A DNA stretch of 64,000 bases from Eriocheir sinensis (lineage: Eukaryota; Arthropoda; Malacostraca; Decapoda; Varunidae), in NCBI RefSeq assembly GCF_024679095.1, contig NC_066522.1, forward strand, positions 14,677,753-14,741,752. Reading direction: 5' to 3'. Every line of letters starts with the position of its first letter. The first letter of the stretch is position 1. Under the pieces are notes generated by a model. It was not told where the DNA came from. It saw only the letters and a list, made by a program, of their open reading frames with translations, and did no database searches. The position numbers were made by a program, and so were the translations under genes. Positions 42,220 to 53,822 of the stretch are shown here, piece after piece.

Positions 42220-42365
42220 TGGATGCCTGCCCTCCTCCTCCTCTTCCTCCTCCTCCTCCTCCTTCTTCTCCTCCTCCCACTCTGTCATCTCCAATACCAT
42301 CATCTTCATATCCTCCTTCTCCTCATTTTCATCATCATTTTAATCGTCATTATTCTCCTCCTTAG
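42220..42365 (+). repeat. (CTC)n-rich pyrimidine tract
   Basis: CTCCTCCTC runs with CAT-rich degenerate tail. Confidence 0.85.
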
Positions 42366-42529
42366 GTGATGAATAGAACGAACTTTGCCGACGCGTGGTT
42401 AGTGCAAATACGGTTCAAAGTTTCAAGAGGACGTTAAAACAGAATTATGGGCGAGTGAGGAAGGCAGGTGGCAAATGAGCGGTCTTCAGGAGATGCCTTT
42501 TGGGGGAGTTTATATTTATGTCGATTCGT

Positions 42530-43168
42530 GTGCATCCTCCTCCTCCTCCTCTTTTTTTTCTTACTCCTCCTCCTCCGCATCTTCGTCATCGTTATCATTA
42601 GCACTATCCTCTTCTTCCTCCTCCTCTTCCTTCTCTTCCTCGTGCTCTTCCTTCTCCTGGTCCTCCTCCTTCTAAACCCTCTTCCTCTTGTTCCTGTTCC
42701 TTCTCCTCCTCATATATCAGCTCGTCTTCTTCCTCCTCTTCTTTCTCCTCTTCCTGTTCTTCCTTCTCTTTCTTCTCTTGGTCCTCTTCCTAAACCCCCT
42801 TCCTCTTGTTCCTGTTTCTTTTCCTCCTCCTACTTCATCTCATCTTCTTCCTCCTCCTCTTCCTTCTCTTACTCGTGCTCTTCTTACTCTTCTTTCTCCT
42901 CCTGGTCCTCTTCCTAAACCCCCTTCCTCTTCATCCTGTTCCTTTTCCTCCTCTTACATCATCTCGTCGTCTTCTTCCTCCTCTTCCTTCTTTGCTTGGT
43001 GGTCTTTCTTCTCTTCCTGGTCCTCCTCCTAAACCCCCTTCCTCTTCTTCCTGTTCCTTCTTCTCCTGCTACATCAGCTCGTCTTCTTCTTCCTCCTCCT
43101 CCTTCATCTCCTCTTCATCACCATAATCCTCCTCCTCACCATCTTCCTCCTCTTCCTCCTCCTCCAGC
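42530..43168 (+). repeat. CTC/CTT-rich array with superimposed period of about 120 bp
   Basis: CCTAAACCCCCTTCCTCTT occurs at about 42789, 42913 and 43029, with a diverged CTAAACCCTCTTCCTCTT at about 42671. CTCGTCTTCTTCCTCCTC recurs with the same spacing. Serine- and leucine-rich frames are compositional. Confidence 0.75.
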
Positions 43169-43526
43169 TCCGAGTAAAGGAAAAGAACAAAGGCGTATAA
43201 AAGAATAACAAACACTGCAAAGTAGAACGAAGCGCAGGAGAGGGGAGGCGTTAAACAAATGAACACAATACAGTAAGTGGAGACCTTCCCTTCCCTCGCG
43301 TCGCGGTGTTGATGCAAGCCCCTCTTTCTATATGCAGCGGCGATAGAGAAAGGGAAAGTCGGGCCACGGGAATTGTATATACGTACCTTCGCCCTTTCCC
43401 TTTCCCTCTCGTTTCCTTCCCACGCGCCAAAAGGAGGATGACGAGACAAATACTGGCCCGTCAAAACAAACATGTGACTTTTTTTTTATTCACAGTTCCA
43501 GTCAGATTTAGAGACAGAGAGAGAAA
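43169..43526. other. No feature recognised
   Basis: Mixed sequence with a TTTCCC run near 43392-43407. Confidence 0.4.
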
Positions 43527-43757
43527 GGTTCATATTATCAGATATTTCGGGGGCTTATTCACGCACGCATTTGGTAAGGCTTTCGTTGAGGTTGTTGTGG
43601 GTATGTCCTTTGGTAGTTTTATGAGCCTGGTGATAGTTTGACAAGGCTTCTGCTGCGTCGTGAATGTGAAAAACACTAATGTGAACCCGACTAATTTCCT
43701 TTGTGGCCCATAGGAAATATATGTCGTGAGAACCGAAAGCGTTTGAGAGCACGGGCC
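43527..43757 (-). mobile_element. TIR-bearing short element, copy G (both ends clear)
   Basis: Left end GGTTCATATTATCAGATATT then TCGGGGGC; right end GAACCGAAAGCGTTTGAGAG then CACGGGCC. These form imperfect inverted repeats of about 27 bp. Interior on the minus strand: GTTCACATTAGTG, CAGCAGAAGCCTTGTCAAAC, CCTCAACGAAAGCCTTACC. 231 bp. Confidence 0.78.
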
Positions 43758-44156
43758 GAAGAATTGTTAGAGTTGAATTCGTTTTTTAAGACAGCCTTAT
43801 TATTACGTCTTTAGTTTATTCTCCTTTACGGTTCATCTTAAAAAAAAGGACAAATAAAAGGGGCAGATAATACTGAATGAAGGTTGTTTGTGTTTTTGTT
43901 TTGCTTTTTTTCATTTCCGTTGAGTTGAAGTAAGTTTGAGTGAAAGTAAAAAATCGTGATAGTTGAAATAGTTTGTTTATTCGAGATCAAGTTATTATTA
44001 CCTCGCTTTTAATATACACTTCATTCCGGCAGAGGGCGACGACATCATACAGAACATATAAAAAAAAGCAACACTGGATGAAGGCTGTTTTTGTTTATTT
44101 TTCATTTTGTTTTATTTGTTCATTTCTGCTTCACTTTTATTGCTTCATTTTTTTTA

Positions 44157-44243
44157 GTTTACTTTTTTATTACGGCAAAGGACGACAGCGAAGAGACTAA
44201 AACAAATAATGGAGTAATGGGAACGTTGCCCCTGTTTGTTTGT

Positions 44244-44321
<78 letters not shown>

Positions 44322-44440
44322 TTTCATTCCCGCCCTTTCGTTTCAGCCTCGTCCACAGTTTTGTTCTGATCAGAAAAACACAAAAGAAAAAAGGTATTGG
44401 ATCCACTTTACGTTATGTTTTCTCTCGCATCTGAAATTCT
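44157..44440 (+). repeat. Duplicated (GT)n-bearing block, copy 1
   Basis: TTACGGCAAAGGACGACAG, AGAGACTAAAACAAATAATG and CGTTGCCCCTGTTTGTTTGT precede (GT)n (44247-44318). CAGCCTCGTCCACAGTTTTG and CTGATCAGAAAAACACAAAA follow it. The same order appears at 45760-46040. Confidence 0.85.
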
Positions 44441-44489
44441 CTTTGAGTATTAACCTTTAGGAATGGAAGGAAACACATCTTCCTCCCTG

Positions 44490-44553
44490 TTTTTTTCTGT
44501 CTGTCTGTCTGTCTGTATCTGTCTACCTGTTTTGAATTTTATGTATATTTAGC

Positions 44554-44590
<37 letters not shown>

Positions 44591-44832
44591 GTGTTTGTGT
44601 ATCTGGCTGTCTATCTGCTTGTCTCCCTCTCTGTTTGTCTGTCTGTCAGTCTATCTCTTAATCTGTCCTCTCCCACTCTCTGTGTATCTGTCAATCTGCC
44701 TGTCTGTCTGTGTCTGTCTGTCTGTCCGTTTGCCTGTGTCTTTTTTCCTGTCTGTTTGTGCGTCTATCTGTTTTTCTGTCTGTCTGTCTGTATGTATGTA
44801 TGTCTGTCTGTTTGTCTGTATTCAGATTTTTC
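44490..44832 (+). repeat. (CTGT)n-type tetranucleotide array, degenerate
   Basis: CTGTCTGTCTGT runs with ATCTGTCTA and TGTATGTATG variants over about 340 bp. Confidence 0.92.
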
Positions 44833-44972
44833 CGTACGCGTCGCCACTTGACAGTTCAATTTAAGGAGGCGAATATTTGGCTCTTTCAACCTCTTCGTGC
44901 GCGCGTAATTCTTCCTTGCAGCTGCCGTCGCCTCTGTGGCATCAAAGCGTCGATTCTGATGAGCCGGGACAT

Positions 44973-44974
<2 letters not shown>

Positions 44975-45008
<34 letters not shown>

Positions 45009-45077
45009 CGGCAAATTTTTATAAGGTTTCTGTCGTTAAGATTGATTTAGGTAAGGTTAGGCTAGCTTATTTCCTTT

Positions 45078-45127
<50 letters not shown>
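44975..45127 (+). repeat. Two (GT)n microsatellites
   Basis: Runs at 44975-45006 and 45080-45127, separated by 73 bp of unique sequence. Confidence 0.95.
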
Positions 45128-45131
<4 letters not shown>

Positions 45132-45284
45132 TGAATGTGACAGGTGCTTCCCTTGAGGCTGTTGATCTTCCTCTGCGAGCCTAGCACAGCGGCGCAGCAG
45201 GAGAGGGCCGCCGCTGCCGCTGCTCCATACCGTCCGGGCCCGGCGTTTCCTGTTTCTGGGCGAGACAGCAACGCGAGGCACTTC

Positions 45285-45720
45285 ACGCTATATGATTTCC
45301 CGACTCTTACCTTTTACTTATCTCACCGATCATTTCTCTTTTCCTCGGGTCTTTTCTTTACCTTTATTTATTCCACTTACTCTTTTTTCCCCACGTTCTT
45401 TTGCTTACAGTTTGATTTACTTGCTCGCATTTTCGTTTATGAGATATTTACGCTCTTCAGGTTATACGATTTTCTGACTCATACTTTTTATTATCCTCTT
45501 GACCCTGTGTTTTTTTCCTCTTCATTTTATTTGCTTACAATTTTATTCATCCTACTTCTCTTTCGTTCGTGAGATATTTACGTTCTTCGGGTAATATGGT
45601 TTTCCGCCTCATACTCTTTATTTATCCCACTGACCCTCACTGTTTCTTTCTCTCTTTTTTTTCCTTATTATTTTATTTTCCAACTCGTATCTTCGTTCAC
45701 GAGATACTTAATACAATCCC
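45285..45720 (+). repeat. 130-bp tandem repeat, 3 units
   Basis: GAGATATTTACGCTCTTC (about 45439), GAGATATTTACGTTCTTC (about 45569) and GAGATACTTA (about 45699) are 130 bp apart. Each is preceded by a T-rich region with CTCATAC(T/C)(T/C)TTTAT and CTGACCCT or similar. One unit starts further left at about 45289. Confidence 0.8.
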
Positions 45721-45759
45721 ACTTGCCTTTTCTTTTTTCCCTTGTTTTTTTCTTATAGT

Positions 45760-45861
45760 CTTCGTTACGGCAAAGGACGACAGGGAGGACGAAAGAGACT
45801 AAAACAAATAATGGAATAGTGCAAACGTTGCCTCTGTTTGTTTGTCTAGTGTGTGTGTGTG

Positions 45862-45932
<71 letters not shown>

Positions 45933-46040
45933 CTTTCCCGCCCTCTTGTTTCAGCCTCGTCCACTGTCTTGTTCTGATCAGGAAAACACAAAAGAAAAAT
46001 ATATTGGAACCATTTTACGTTATGTTTTTATTTCTCTCGC
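45760..46040 (+). repeat. Duplicated (GT)n-bearing block, copy 2
   Basis: TTACGGCAAAGGACGACAGG, GAGACTAAAACAAATAATGG and GTTGCCTCTGTTTGTTTGTC precede (GT)n (45849-45931). CAGCCTCGTCCACTGTCTTG and CTGATCAGGAAAACACAAAA follow it. It is about 1.6 kb from its partner. Confidence 0.85.
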
Positions 46041-46059
46041 ATCGAAATATTTAGGTTCA

Positions 46060-46733
46060 GCTTCGTCTTCTTTCTCTGTTATCCTCAATCGACGGTTTTT
46101 TTTCCTCTTTTCTCACACATTCATCTTTTTTTTCGTTTTTTTTCGATTTTCAGGTCATTTCACACACATTTCCTCTAACTACCGTCATTTTTTTTCTTTT
46201 CTCCAATTTTTTTTTGTATATATTCCCCGCTCACTTACACCTTCAATTCACGGACACTACTTTTATCGTTCAATATCTCCTTTTTTTTTTTTGTGTGTGT
46301 GTGTGGGGGGGGGGGAAGGAGGGAGAAAAAGGGCACAATTTCTTTTCAACATCATATAGGCCTACCTTTCCCGCTCGACCGTTCCTCTAACAGACCCTTC
46401 CTTTAACCATCAATATTACGCTCTTTTCTCTGGTCTTCTCTCTATCATTTGACTCACCGCTCGCCTCCCCTTTGCAAATTCTTCCATTCAGCACCAGAGG
46501 ACTTTTATTATGTTTTATTTTTCTGTCTCCACACCATTCGATTTCTCATTCGCACCTTCGTTTGACATATATTTCCTCTCACCACCAAAGGCATTTTTTT
46601 TCTATTCTTTTACCGCTTTATTTGATCGCTCCACTCACCTCTCGCTTCACAAATTCTTCCTTTCACCACCAGGAGACATATTTTCCGCTCCCTTCTCGGC
46701 ATCATTTGATTTCTCACTCGCTCACTCGCATCG
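46060..46733 (+). repeat. Degenerate pyrimidine-rich repeat of about 80-100 bp
   Basis: TTCCTTTCACCACCAGGAGA, TCCTCTCACCACCAAAGG and TTCCATTCAGCACCAGAGG, each followed by a T-rich stretch and ATTTGAT or ATTCGATTTCTCA, mark units at about 46480, 46571 and 46647. Weaker copies extend leftward. A poly-G run lies at 46305-46314. Confidence 0.55.
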
Positions 46734-46939
46734 CCCTCGGCTCTCACAACAAATACCTCCCGAGGCCGTAAGGAAGATTGGCTTGGTCCTCATGAGTGTT
46801 TTCACGTTCGTGGTGCAGAAGCCTTGTCAAACTATCCCTAGGCTCATAAAACTACCCAAGGAAATACTCACAACAGCCTCTATGAAAGCCTTAGACAAAC
46901 GTGGGTGTGTAAACCCTGAAGTGTTTGAGAATACAGGCC
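46734..46939 (+). mobile_element. TIR-bearing short element, copy H
   Basis: CGGCTCTCACAACAAATACC, GGAAGATTGGCTTGGTCCTC, TGCAGAAGCCTTGTCAAACT and CCTCTATGAAAGCCTTAGAC, with right end GTGTTTGAGAATACAGGCC. The left inverted end is eroded. Confidence 0.72.
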
Positions 46940-47334
46940 AAAGAGTCACCTTGTCTTCATTTTTGTTTACTCTAGTTGTAATATGTTATCGTGAAGGCAA
47001 ATCCATGACTAAAAGAATAAATGTAAACCGTAAACAAAACCAGGTTACACTTTTACTCGAGGAACTTCGTAAGAGGCGAAGATAAACGAGTAATATGTTG
47101 GTTCTATAAAAGCTGAGACACTTCTCCTCCCCACAGTTTATTTACCCGGCCAACAAGTGTGATAACAGCGAGTCACTCGGGGAAAGTAAAATGCCAGGGA
47201 AAAAATAAATTAAAGCAAAGAGCAGTGGCGGAGGTTTTTATTGCATGTGCATTCGTAGTGATGTAATCCTATATTAGCAAGTGTGTTTGTGTGTGTGTCC
47301 GTGACTCAGGGAAATCACATTTGTGACTGGAAAC
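46940..47334. other. No feature recognised
   Basis: AT-rich, with a short (GT)n at about 47283-47298. Confidence 0.4.
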
Positions 47335-47780
47335 GTGCAGTCCGCTAAGTAAAAAAAAAATTGTCGTAAAACGAACAGTAGAATAGAGAATGAGCGAAAT
47401 CTAGAGAGGACGGACGTGCCTTCTAACTCCAAATGGCGAATGTATGAGTCAGTTTTGACTATGCCTCGTTTTCTGGGAAGTCCTTCCTCCCCTTCCCCCC
47501 CACAAAAAAAAAAAATGTCATCAAACGAACAGTGGAATAGAAAATGGACGGAAACTAGATAAAGTGGACGCGGCTTCTGACTGTGAAGAGCGAATATGTT
47601 GGTCAGTTTTCATTATGTTCCGTTTTCTGGGCAGCTCTCCCCCTAGAAAAAAACATATACACTACACTATCACACGAACACTAGATTTAACGTTGAGTGG
47701 AAAAAAAGAGAAGGCGAACGCGACTGCTAACAGGAAATGATAAATGTTTTAGTTAGTTTTCTTTATGCTTCGTTTTCTGG
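47335..47780 (+). repeat. Diverged tandem repeat of about 160-170 bp, 3 units
   Basis: AAACGAACAGTAGAATAGAG (about 47368), AAACGAACAGTGGAATAGAA (about 47523) and a diverged ACACGAACACTAGATTTAAC (about 47673). Each is followed by GCGAATRT-like words and a CGTTTTCTGGG(A/C/G) word. Confidence 0.75.
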
Positions 47781-48180
47781 GGATAGACTATAATTTATGG
47801 CTGACCGTACAAGAATTTCACATGATTTACTTCCCCATCGCTGCAGGAAAATGGAATCTCTCTCTCTCGCCAAGCAGCCGATCTCTCAGGACCACGAAAC
47901 TGCTTAGTGTTCCCAGCAGGCGGAGACGGGCCGGAAGCGGAAGTTCATAAGTGTTACATAAAGGTGGCAGGACGTGACTCTAGCGGGATATGATGTGTGA
48001 TCGGACAAAATAATATAAAAGTGCTGAGTTAGGGTAGTTACGTTAAGTGAATAGGAGAGTCCAGAAGGAGTTGAGAGAATCGACGTTAAAAAATGATGTA
48101 GTTGGTGTTATGTCAGGGCTCAGTGTTTTTTTTTTCTTTGTTGTTGTTGTTGTTGGCTCTGAGCTGCTTCCATCACTGTA
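47781..48180. other. No feature recognised
   Basis: Mixed sequence, with GTTGTTGTTGTTG near 48140-48155. Confidence 0.4.
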
Positions 48181-48184
48181 GAAA

Positions 48185-48632
48185 GCCGGGAATAGTGAAG
48201 TATATTATCCCGCAAGTTCATGAGTTTGTACATGAATTAGTCTCGTGTAAAATGCTATTGTTGTAATGTCATAAATACGAAACTCATGATGTTTATTATC
48301 CCAGAAAGTGAATGAGCTGGTATATAAATGTGTCTCGTGTAAAATTATGTTGTTTTTGGGGTCAAAGATTCAGAAATAACGACGTAACATCTCGAAACTG
48401 TATGGGGTGGTATATACATGTACCTGGTGTAAATTGATATTGATTTTTGGGTCAAAGATACAGAAATAACGACGTAAACTATTTTGGGGGTATATGAAGT
48501 GTATCAGGGCGCCTCTCCACCCGAAATTAACCTCTGATATTGATTTTTGGGTCAAAGATACAGAAATAACGACGTAAACTATTCTGGAAGCGTATGAAGT
48601 GTATCAGGGCGCCTCTCCACCCGAAACTGACC
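48185..48632 (+). repeat. Tandem repeat; last two units a near-perfect 100-bp duplication
   Basis: TATTGATTTTTGGGTCAAAG starts at about 48438 and 48538. The following ATACAGAAATAACGACGTAA and CAGGGCGCCTCTCCACCCGA are shared. Looser units with TCTCGTGTAAAAT..T.TTGT extend left to about 48190. The duplicated unit includes the end of a T-run family element. Confidence 0.8.
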
Positions 48633-48760
48633 TCTCTTCTCGCCTTTCGCTCTGTTTTCTTTTGTTGGAGCAGCGTCTTGCGTTTTTTTTTTTTTTTTAG
48701 TGTTTTTATTTTTCGTCCTTGAGTTGCCTCCCTTGCTGTAACAAAAAAAGGTTGGGTGCT
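48600..48760 (-). repeat. Dispersed T-run/GCAAAGGAGACAG family, copy 4
   Basis: On the minus strand: TTACAGCAAGGGAGGCAACT, an A-rich segment, then AGAGAGGTCAGTTTCGGGTG and GAGAGGCGCCCTG. Middle portion diverged. Confidence 0.55.
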
Positions 48761-49299
48761 AATGAGTGTCTCGTGTGATGCTTCAGAAAATGACGTAAAA
48801 TTATCGTGTCCTAAAGTTTGCAAGGCTTATTAGAGCTTCATGTGCCGTACGCCGCTTAAAAGATTGCTCATAAAAGTTACCCTCCTTCTTTTAATATTCG
48901 AGGAAGAAAACGAAGTAGAAATTTCAATTATAACTTCAGACACGTGGACTTCTTGTTGCCCGGACTTGGGAGAAAATTGTATCAGCTTCCTAAATAGATT
49001 CATAATTAACTTAGGAAGAAGTCGGCAGCGCACGGGGTGGTCGAACAGAAGGAGAAAATTAATGGTACGTGGCTGTCATTTAATTTAGTGGGTCAAAACA
49101 TCATATTGAAATACGTCTGAGTAAAGAATCCTCATTAGTATTGTGTGTATATTATTTTTATTTATTATTTTATTATTTTACACGAATTTCGGTAACGAAC
49201 AACCAAAAAAGTGTAAAAAAGCTTATTTATTTTGAGAGGTGGACTTAATTAATGTTGTTTTGTGTTGAGTCATGATGGCAATAATAAAAATAATTATAC
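48761..49299. other. No feature recognised
   Basis: AT-rich, no supported gene. Confidence 0.4.
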
Positions 49300-49401
49300 T
49301 ACTACTACTACTACGACTACTACTATTACTACTGCTACTATTACTACTACTACTACTACTACTTCTACTACTACTACTTCTACTACTACTACTACTACTA
49401 T

Positions 49402-49462
<61 letters not shown>
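49297..49462 (+). repeat. (CTA)n microsatellite, about 165 bp, with interruptions
   Basis: ACTACTACT runs with TTACTA and CTTCTA variants; polythreonine, polyserine or polyleucine frames are artefacts. Confidence 0.95.
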
Positions 49463-49464
<2 letters not shown>

Positions 49465-49827
49465 TACCACTACAAACACCACTACCACCATTACCATCAC
49501 TTATCAGTATTACCATCATTATTGCAGCTACTTTCCTCTACTTCCACAGCAACGACTTGAATACTACGTTAAAAGATTCCGGTACCTTAGTCAAGCGATC
49601 GAGTCAGGTTTACTTTCGACCCTCTTAAGACCTACCACGCCAACGCCGTTCTCTTGGCGTAAATATAATCTCCATTCTTCGACCTCTTGTGCGCTCGTAA
49701 GAGGGTGACGCAACCTGCCGCCACGCTAGCCGCAAAATCACCGCGAAATTCTGGAAGCGTGTAGCAGAAATAAGGGTGTGTGTCTTTACGTTATCTGGTT
49801 GGGTAGAGGAGCAAACATCCATAGATA

Positions 49828-49830
<3 letters not shown>

Positions 49831-49868
<38 letters not shown>
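49831..49868 (+). repeat. (TC)n microsatellite
   Basis: 19 perfect units. Confidence 0.95.
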
Positions 49869-49870
<2 letters not shown>

Positions 49871-50141
49871 AAGTTTGCATGTGTAAACGTGTTCAAAAGC
49901 ACGAAGCAACATGTTCTTGAAGTCCTCGTAGCTAGTGAGACGAGAGACGAGGAAGACGGTTACAAAATTTCTCAAGAGCAGTTAAGAGACGTGGCGGAGA
50001 GGCAGGTGGGCGGGAGAGGCAAGGGAAGGGACTAGGGCTGGGGAAGGGGAAGGCGGTGGCGTGGAGAGAAGCAAGGAGGGAAAAAAGAGGAAGGAAAAGA
50101 AAACGTAGCAAGTGACAGGGAGTTCTTATTGGTGTTTACTC

Positions 50142-50145
<4 letters not shown>

Positions 50146-50204
<59 letters not shown>
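50146..50204 (+). repeat. (GT)n microsatellite
   Basis: About 29 units. Confidence 0.96.
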
Positions 50205-50211
<7 letters not shown>

Positions 50212-50410
50212 GATCAAGTTAATGGAAAATATGATGATGAAGCTGCTTTACTTTCTACTGCAAACATTGTATTTGGAGAATGTAAGAGGCAGAGAAGCAG
50301 GCAGACATGGGAACAAACATAAGTAGCAAGATAGCGAGGAGCGGCAGAGCGAGTAACGACAAGCACAAACAAAAATGAGAGGTAGTGGGAAAGGAGGTGT
50401 GCTATATATA

Positions 50411-50458
50411 ATGAAAAAAATAATAATACCGATAATAATAATGATGATAATAATAATG

Positions 50459-50531
<73 letters not shown>

Positions 50532-50555
50532 TAATAATAACAACAACAACAACAA
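50411..50555 (+). repeat. (ATA)n microsatellite with ATG/ACA variants
   Basis: ATAATAATA core at about 50460-50525, flanked by GATAATAATG and AACAACAAC units. Confidence 0.95.
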
Positions 50556-51179
50556 TATACAACTATCATCGGGAGGCAGGAATTATTGTGTAAACGACGC
50601 TTTCATTTCATTACTATATGTGCAGGAACCACGTCAAATCTTTCGAACCACTTGAGCGACTCTCTGATTTAATAATAGAGTGAGTGGATGTTTTCCAGCA
50701 ACAAGAAACTGTGCATAAAAAGAGATTTCCGTGGATCCGTGACTCAGCGAACGGCGGGCGTCGCTCCGTGCCCGCCGCGTGACGCAACGGCCGGCGAACA
50801 ACACAGGCGGCAGCTGGGAGGCGAGCTTCGTGTGTCATCGCGGCCTGGGGCTCCTCTCCACAATAGTTCATATATTCCTTGCTTACGACACAGCTGGTGC
50901 TAACGTGCCATTTACTGGGACTGCCATTCCTTTACCATCCCTGTGCCATTGTGTTGCCGCCGTATACGTGGCAACGAAGAGCTGGGCTGCTTATGGGACG
51001 GCTTTCGGACAGAGCTCGATTTAGTTCAGCCTCCTTGTTGAGGCTTAAGGCTAGTCCCTTGAGACGGAAATCATCGCTGCAGTGCTGTCCTTATCATGCA
51101 ATGCTTTATTATTAATGTGTTACCCTTGGTGTCTGCCTACACTTTGCGATTGATGATAATCGCCGTTTTATTTGTCATT
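50556..51179. other. No gene recognised; GC-rich 50740-50850
   Basis: Two overlapping plus-strand frames of 71-81 codons cross the GC-rich stretch. Neither has a recognisable domain. Confidence 0.35.
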
Positions 51180-51420
51180 TTTATACACAGCCCGCCAGTG
51201 ACAGTACCATCGGACTCTTTTTCAATGACAAGGCTGACAGGCACAGAATGCCGGTGAGAAAGTGGCGCTGCCAGACCAACAGGAGGCGTGATGACATCTG
51301 GTGGAGGCTGGGCTAATGCTGGGCGTCAGCCGCACTATTACCAGGAACTTCACTTACATCTTGCTTGGGCCGACCAACAGGCCCCTGAAGAAAGCCTACC
51401 GGCGCTATAGGCGTAAATAA
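51180..51420 (+). mobile_element. Retro-element 3' fragment, CACCGGCGG..A-tail family, copy 2
   Basis: The last 55 bp (GGCCGACCAACAGGCCCCTG, AAGAAAGCCTACCGGCGCTA, TAGGCGTAAATAAATA) match 16531-16599 and the reversed insert at 53283-53381. The upstream part (GCTGACAGGCACAGAATGCC and onward) is probably the same element, but I have no second copy to confirm it. Confidence 0.5.
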
Positions 51421-51428
51421 ATATATAA

Positions 51429-52305
<877 letters not shown>

Positions 52306-52309
52306 ACGC

Positions 52310-52560
52310 GACCACTTAGGGACTTGGCTTTCTTATTTGGGTTGTTCTCACACTTATAAGACAATATTTCTTCTTGCATGAAGATGGAGAGGGGAATAAT
52401 GGCCACACAGAGCAAATGACAGCCGAAAAGTCTATCCCGTTATACTCGTACGTCCTTCTCAATTCACGGTATGGACTTGGGTTTCTCATATGCGTTGTTT
52501 TCACGATTAACACACATTCTTTTCTTACCTTCAAGTGCATGAAGAGGGACAGAGAGAGAG
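52310..52560 (+). repeat. Imperfect two-copy tandem duplication, about 150 bp
   Basis: GGGACTTGGCTTTCTTATTT then GGGTTGTTCTCAC ... TTGCATGAAGATGGAGAG is echoed by TGGACTTGGGTTTCTCATAT then GCGTTGTTTTCAC ... GTGCATGAAGAGGGACAG. Confidence 0.65.
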
Positions 52561-52827
52561 TGAGAGAGGAGAAAAAATTATCACACAAAAGAAATTATTT
52601 AAGCGGCAATTCCATCCGTCATGCAACCTCTTCAGCTCATGTTTGCTGTTGTCATCCCTCCAAAGTCGCGCATCGTCATTTACCTGTTAAGTTCAGTTGG
52701 GCGAAGTTTCCGTCCCTCCTCCCTTTCCTTGAGTTACACAAGAGGAAACCTAACGAGCAGCCAAGCCCTTCTCGACCGTGACGTGATGTGAGGGCGAGCG
52801 GTGAGGGGCCGACAGGGACGCTTAGGA

Positions 52828-53125
52828 AGATCATTATCCGTGGACGCCTTGGCTTGGTTCCTTTGCTCCTTCGCTCGAGGCAGGGCAGAGAAAGAAGGTG
52901 ACCGGAGGAATGACTGACAAGCGTGACGGTGAAAGACTAGGCACGGAAACCCTTATCGAATTCTTCTGCTTTTGCTTAGATCATCGTTATCCGTGGACGC
53001 CTTGGCTTGGTTCCTTCACTCCTTCCCTCGAGGCTGGATAGAGAAATGAGGTGGCGGAAGGAATGACTGACAAACGAGACGGAGAAGGACTAGATACACA
53101 CATATTTATCGTACCTTCCGTTTTC
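52828..53125 (+). repeat. 150-bp tandem duplication
   Basis: AGATCATTATCCGTGGACGC (52828) and AGATCATCGTTATCCGTGGA (52978) begin two copies sharing CTTGGCTTGGTTCCTT, GAATGACTGACAA and GAAAGACTAG/GAAGGACTAG. Confidence 0.9.
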
Positions 53126-53173
53126 ATTGCAACAAATCATTTATAGACATTACCTCTCGTTGTAAAGGGTTAT

Positions 53174-53510
53174 AAGATCCGTATTCTTAAACGTATTGGT
53201 GCCTCAGTTCGCCTGTTTAAAAAGGCTCCTGTAGAAGTTGTCGGGATTTTTATGGACTTTTGTGACGTTAGTGATAGTATTTTTTTTTTTTTTTTTTTTT
53301 TTGCGTGTACACCTGTAGCGCCGGTAGGCTTTCTTGAGGGACCTGGATGGTAGTTGGCCCCAGCCCGTCATGGCGTAGGCAAGTATTTATAGTGGTGCCC
53401 GACTTCTGCATCTCGAAAGGGGAAATTACCCATGAAAACCCGGCTAATCTTCTCTGTAGCCTTGGAAAATAATCGTAATAGGAGCCCGATACGTTTTAGA
53501 ACATGTGGCC
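53174..53510 (-). mobile_element. TIR-bearing short element, copy I (second subfamily), carrying a nested insert
   Basis: Left end GATCCGTATTCTTAAACGTA; right end ATACGTTTTAGAACATGTGG. Core GGCTCCTGTAGAAGTTGTCG and ACCCGGCTAATCTTCTCTGT are shared with copies J (54658-54877) and N (58943-59178). The element is broken by the insert at 53283-53381. Confidence 0.72.
53283..53381 (-). mobile_element. Retro-element 3' fragment, CACCGGCGG..A-tail family, copy 3, nested
   Basis: Plus strand: a T run (minus-strand poly-A), then GCGTGTACACCTGTAGCGCC, GGTAGGCTTTCTTGAGGGAC and CCAGCCCGTCATGGCG. AGTATTT flanks it on both sides (53276-53282 and 53382-53388), a plausible 7-bp target-site duplication. It splits TIR copy I between GTGATAGT and CCCGACTTCTGCAT. 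Confidence 0.68.
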
Positions 53511-53511
53511 G

Positions 53512-53698
53512 CATTATTAAAGATCTCGGCGGCCAAGCACACATATTTAACAAGGGTTTCGTAGGAGTTCTGGGCATTTGCAGGGAGGTAGTTTAATGAT
53601 CCTGGTGGTAGGTTGACCCTTCTTCTGTACCATTAACCTAAAAAAAACACTCATGAGAACTCGATTTATCTCCTTTTTTGGTCTTTGGTGGTTGTTAA
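53512..53698 (-). mobile_element. TIR-bearing short element, copy L
   Basis: Directly abuts copy I. Plus strand: AACAAGGGTTTCGTAGGAGT, GGAGGTAGTTTAATGATCCT, GACCCTTCTTCTGTACC, CACTCATGAGAACTCGATTT and CTCCTTTTTTGGTCTTTGG. Right inverted end missing, replaced by the next repeat. Confidence 0.65.
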
Positions 53699-53699
53699 T

Positions 53700-53822
53700 A
53701 TAAGAACATAAGAACGTAAGGAGTCTGCAAGAGACCGGTTGGCCTATACAAGGCAGCTCCTGTACACTCAACCCCACCTTACCTCACCATCCATGGCTTT
53801 ATCTAACCTCTTCTTGAATGTA
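53700..53822 (+). repeat. AAGAACATAAGAACGTAAGG-type dispersed repeat
   Basis: AAGAACATAAGAACGTAAGG, GAGTCTGCAAGAGACCGGTT, GGCCTATACAAGGCAGCTCC and ATCTAACCTCTTCTTGAATG. I recall sequences of this type as widespread repeats in decapod and other animal genomes; that is from memory. Only one copy is in this window. Confidence 0.45.

Noticed and set aside
49223..49519. Polyserine protein on the minus strand
   Set aside because: Translation of the (CTA)n tract.
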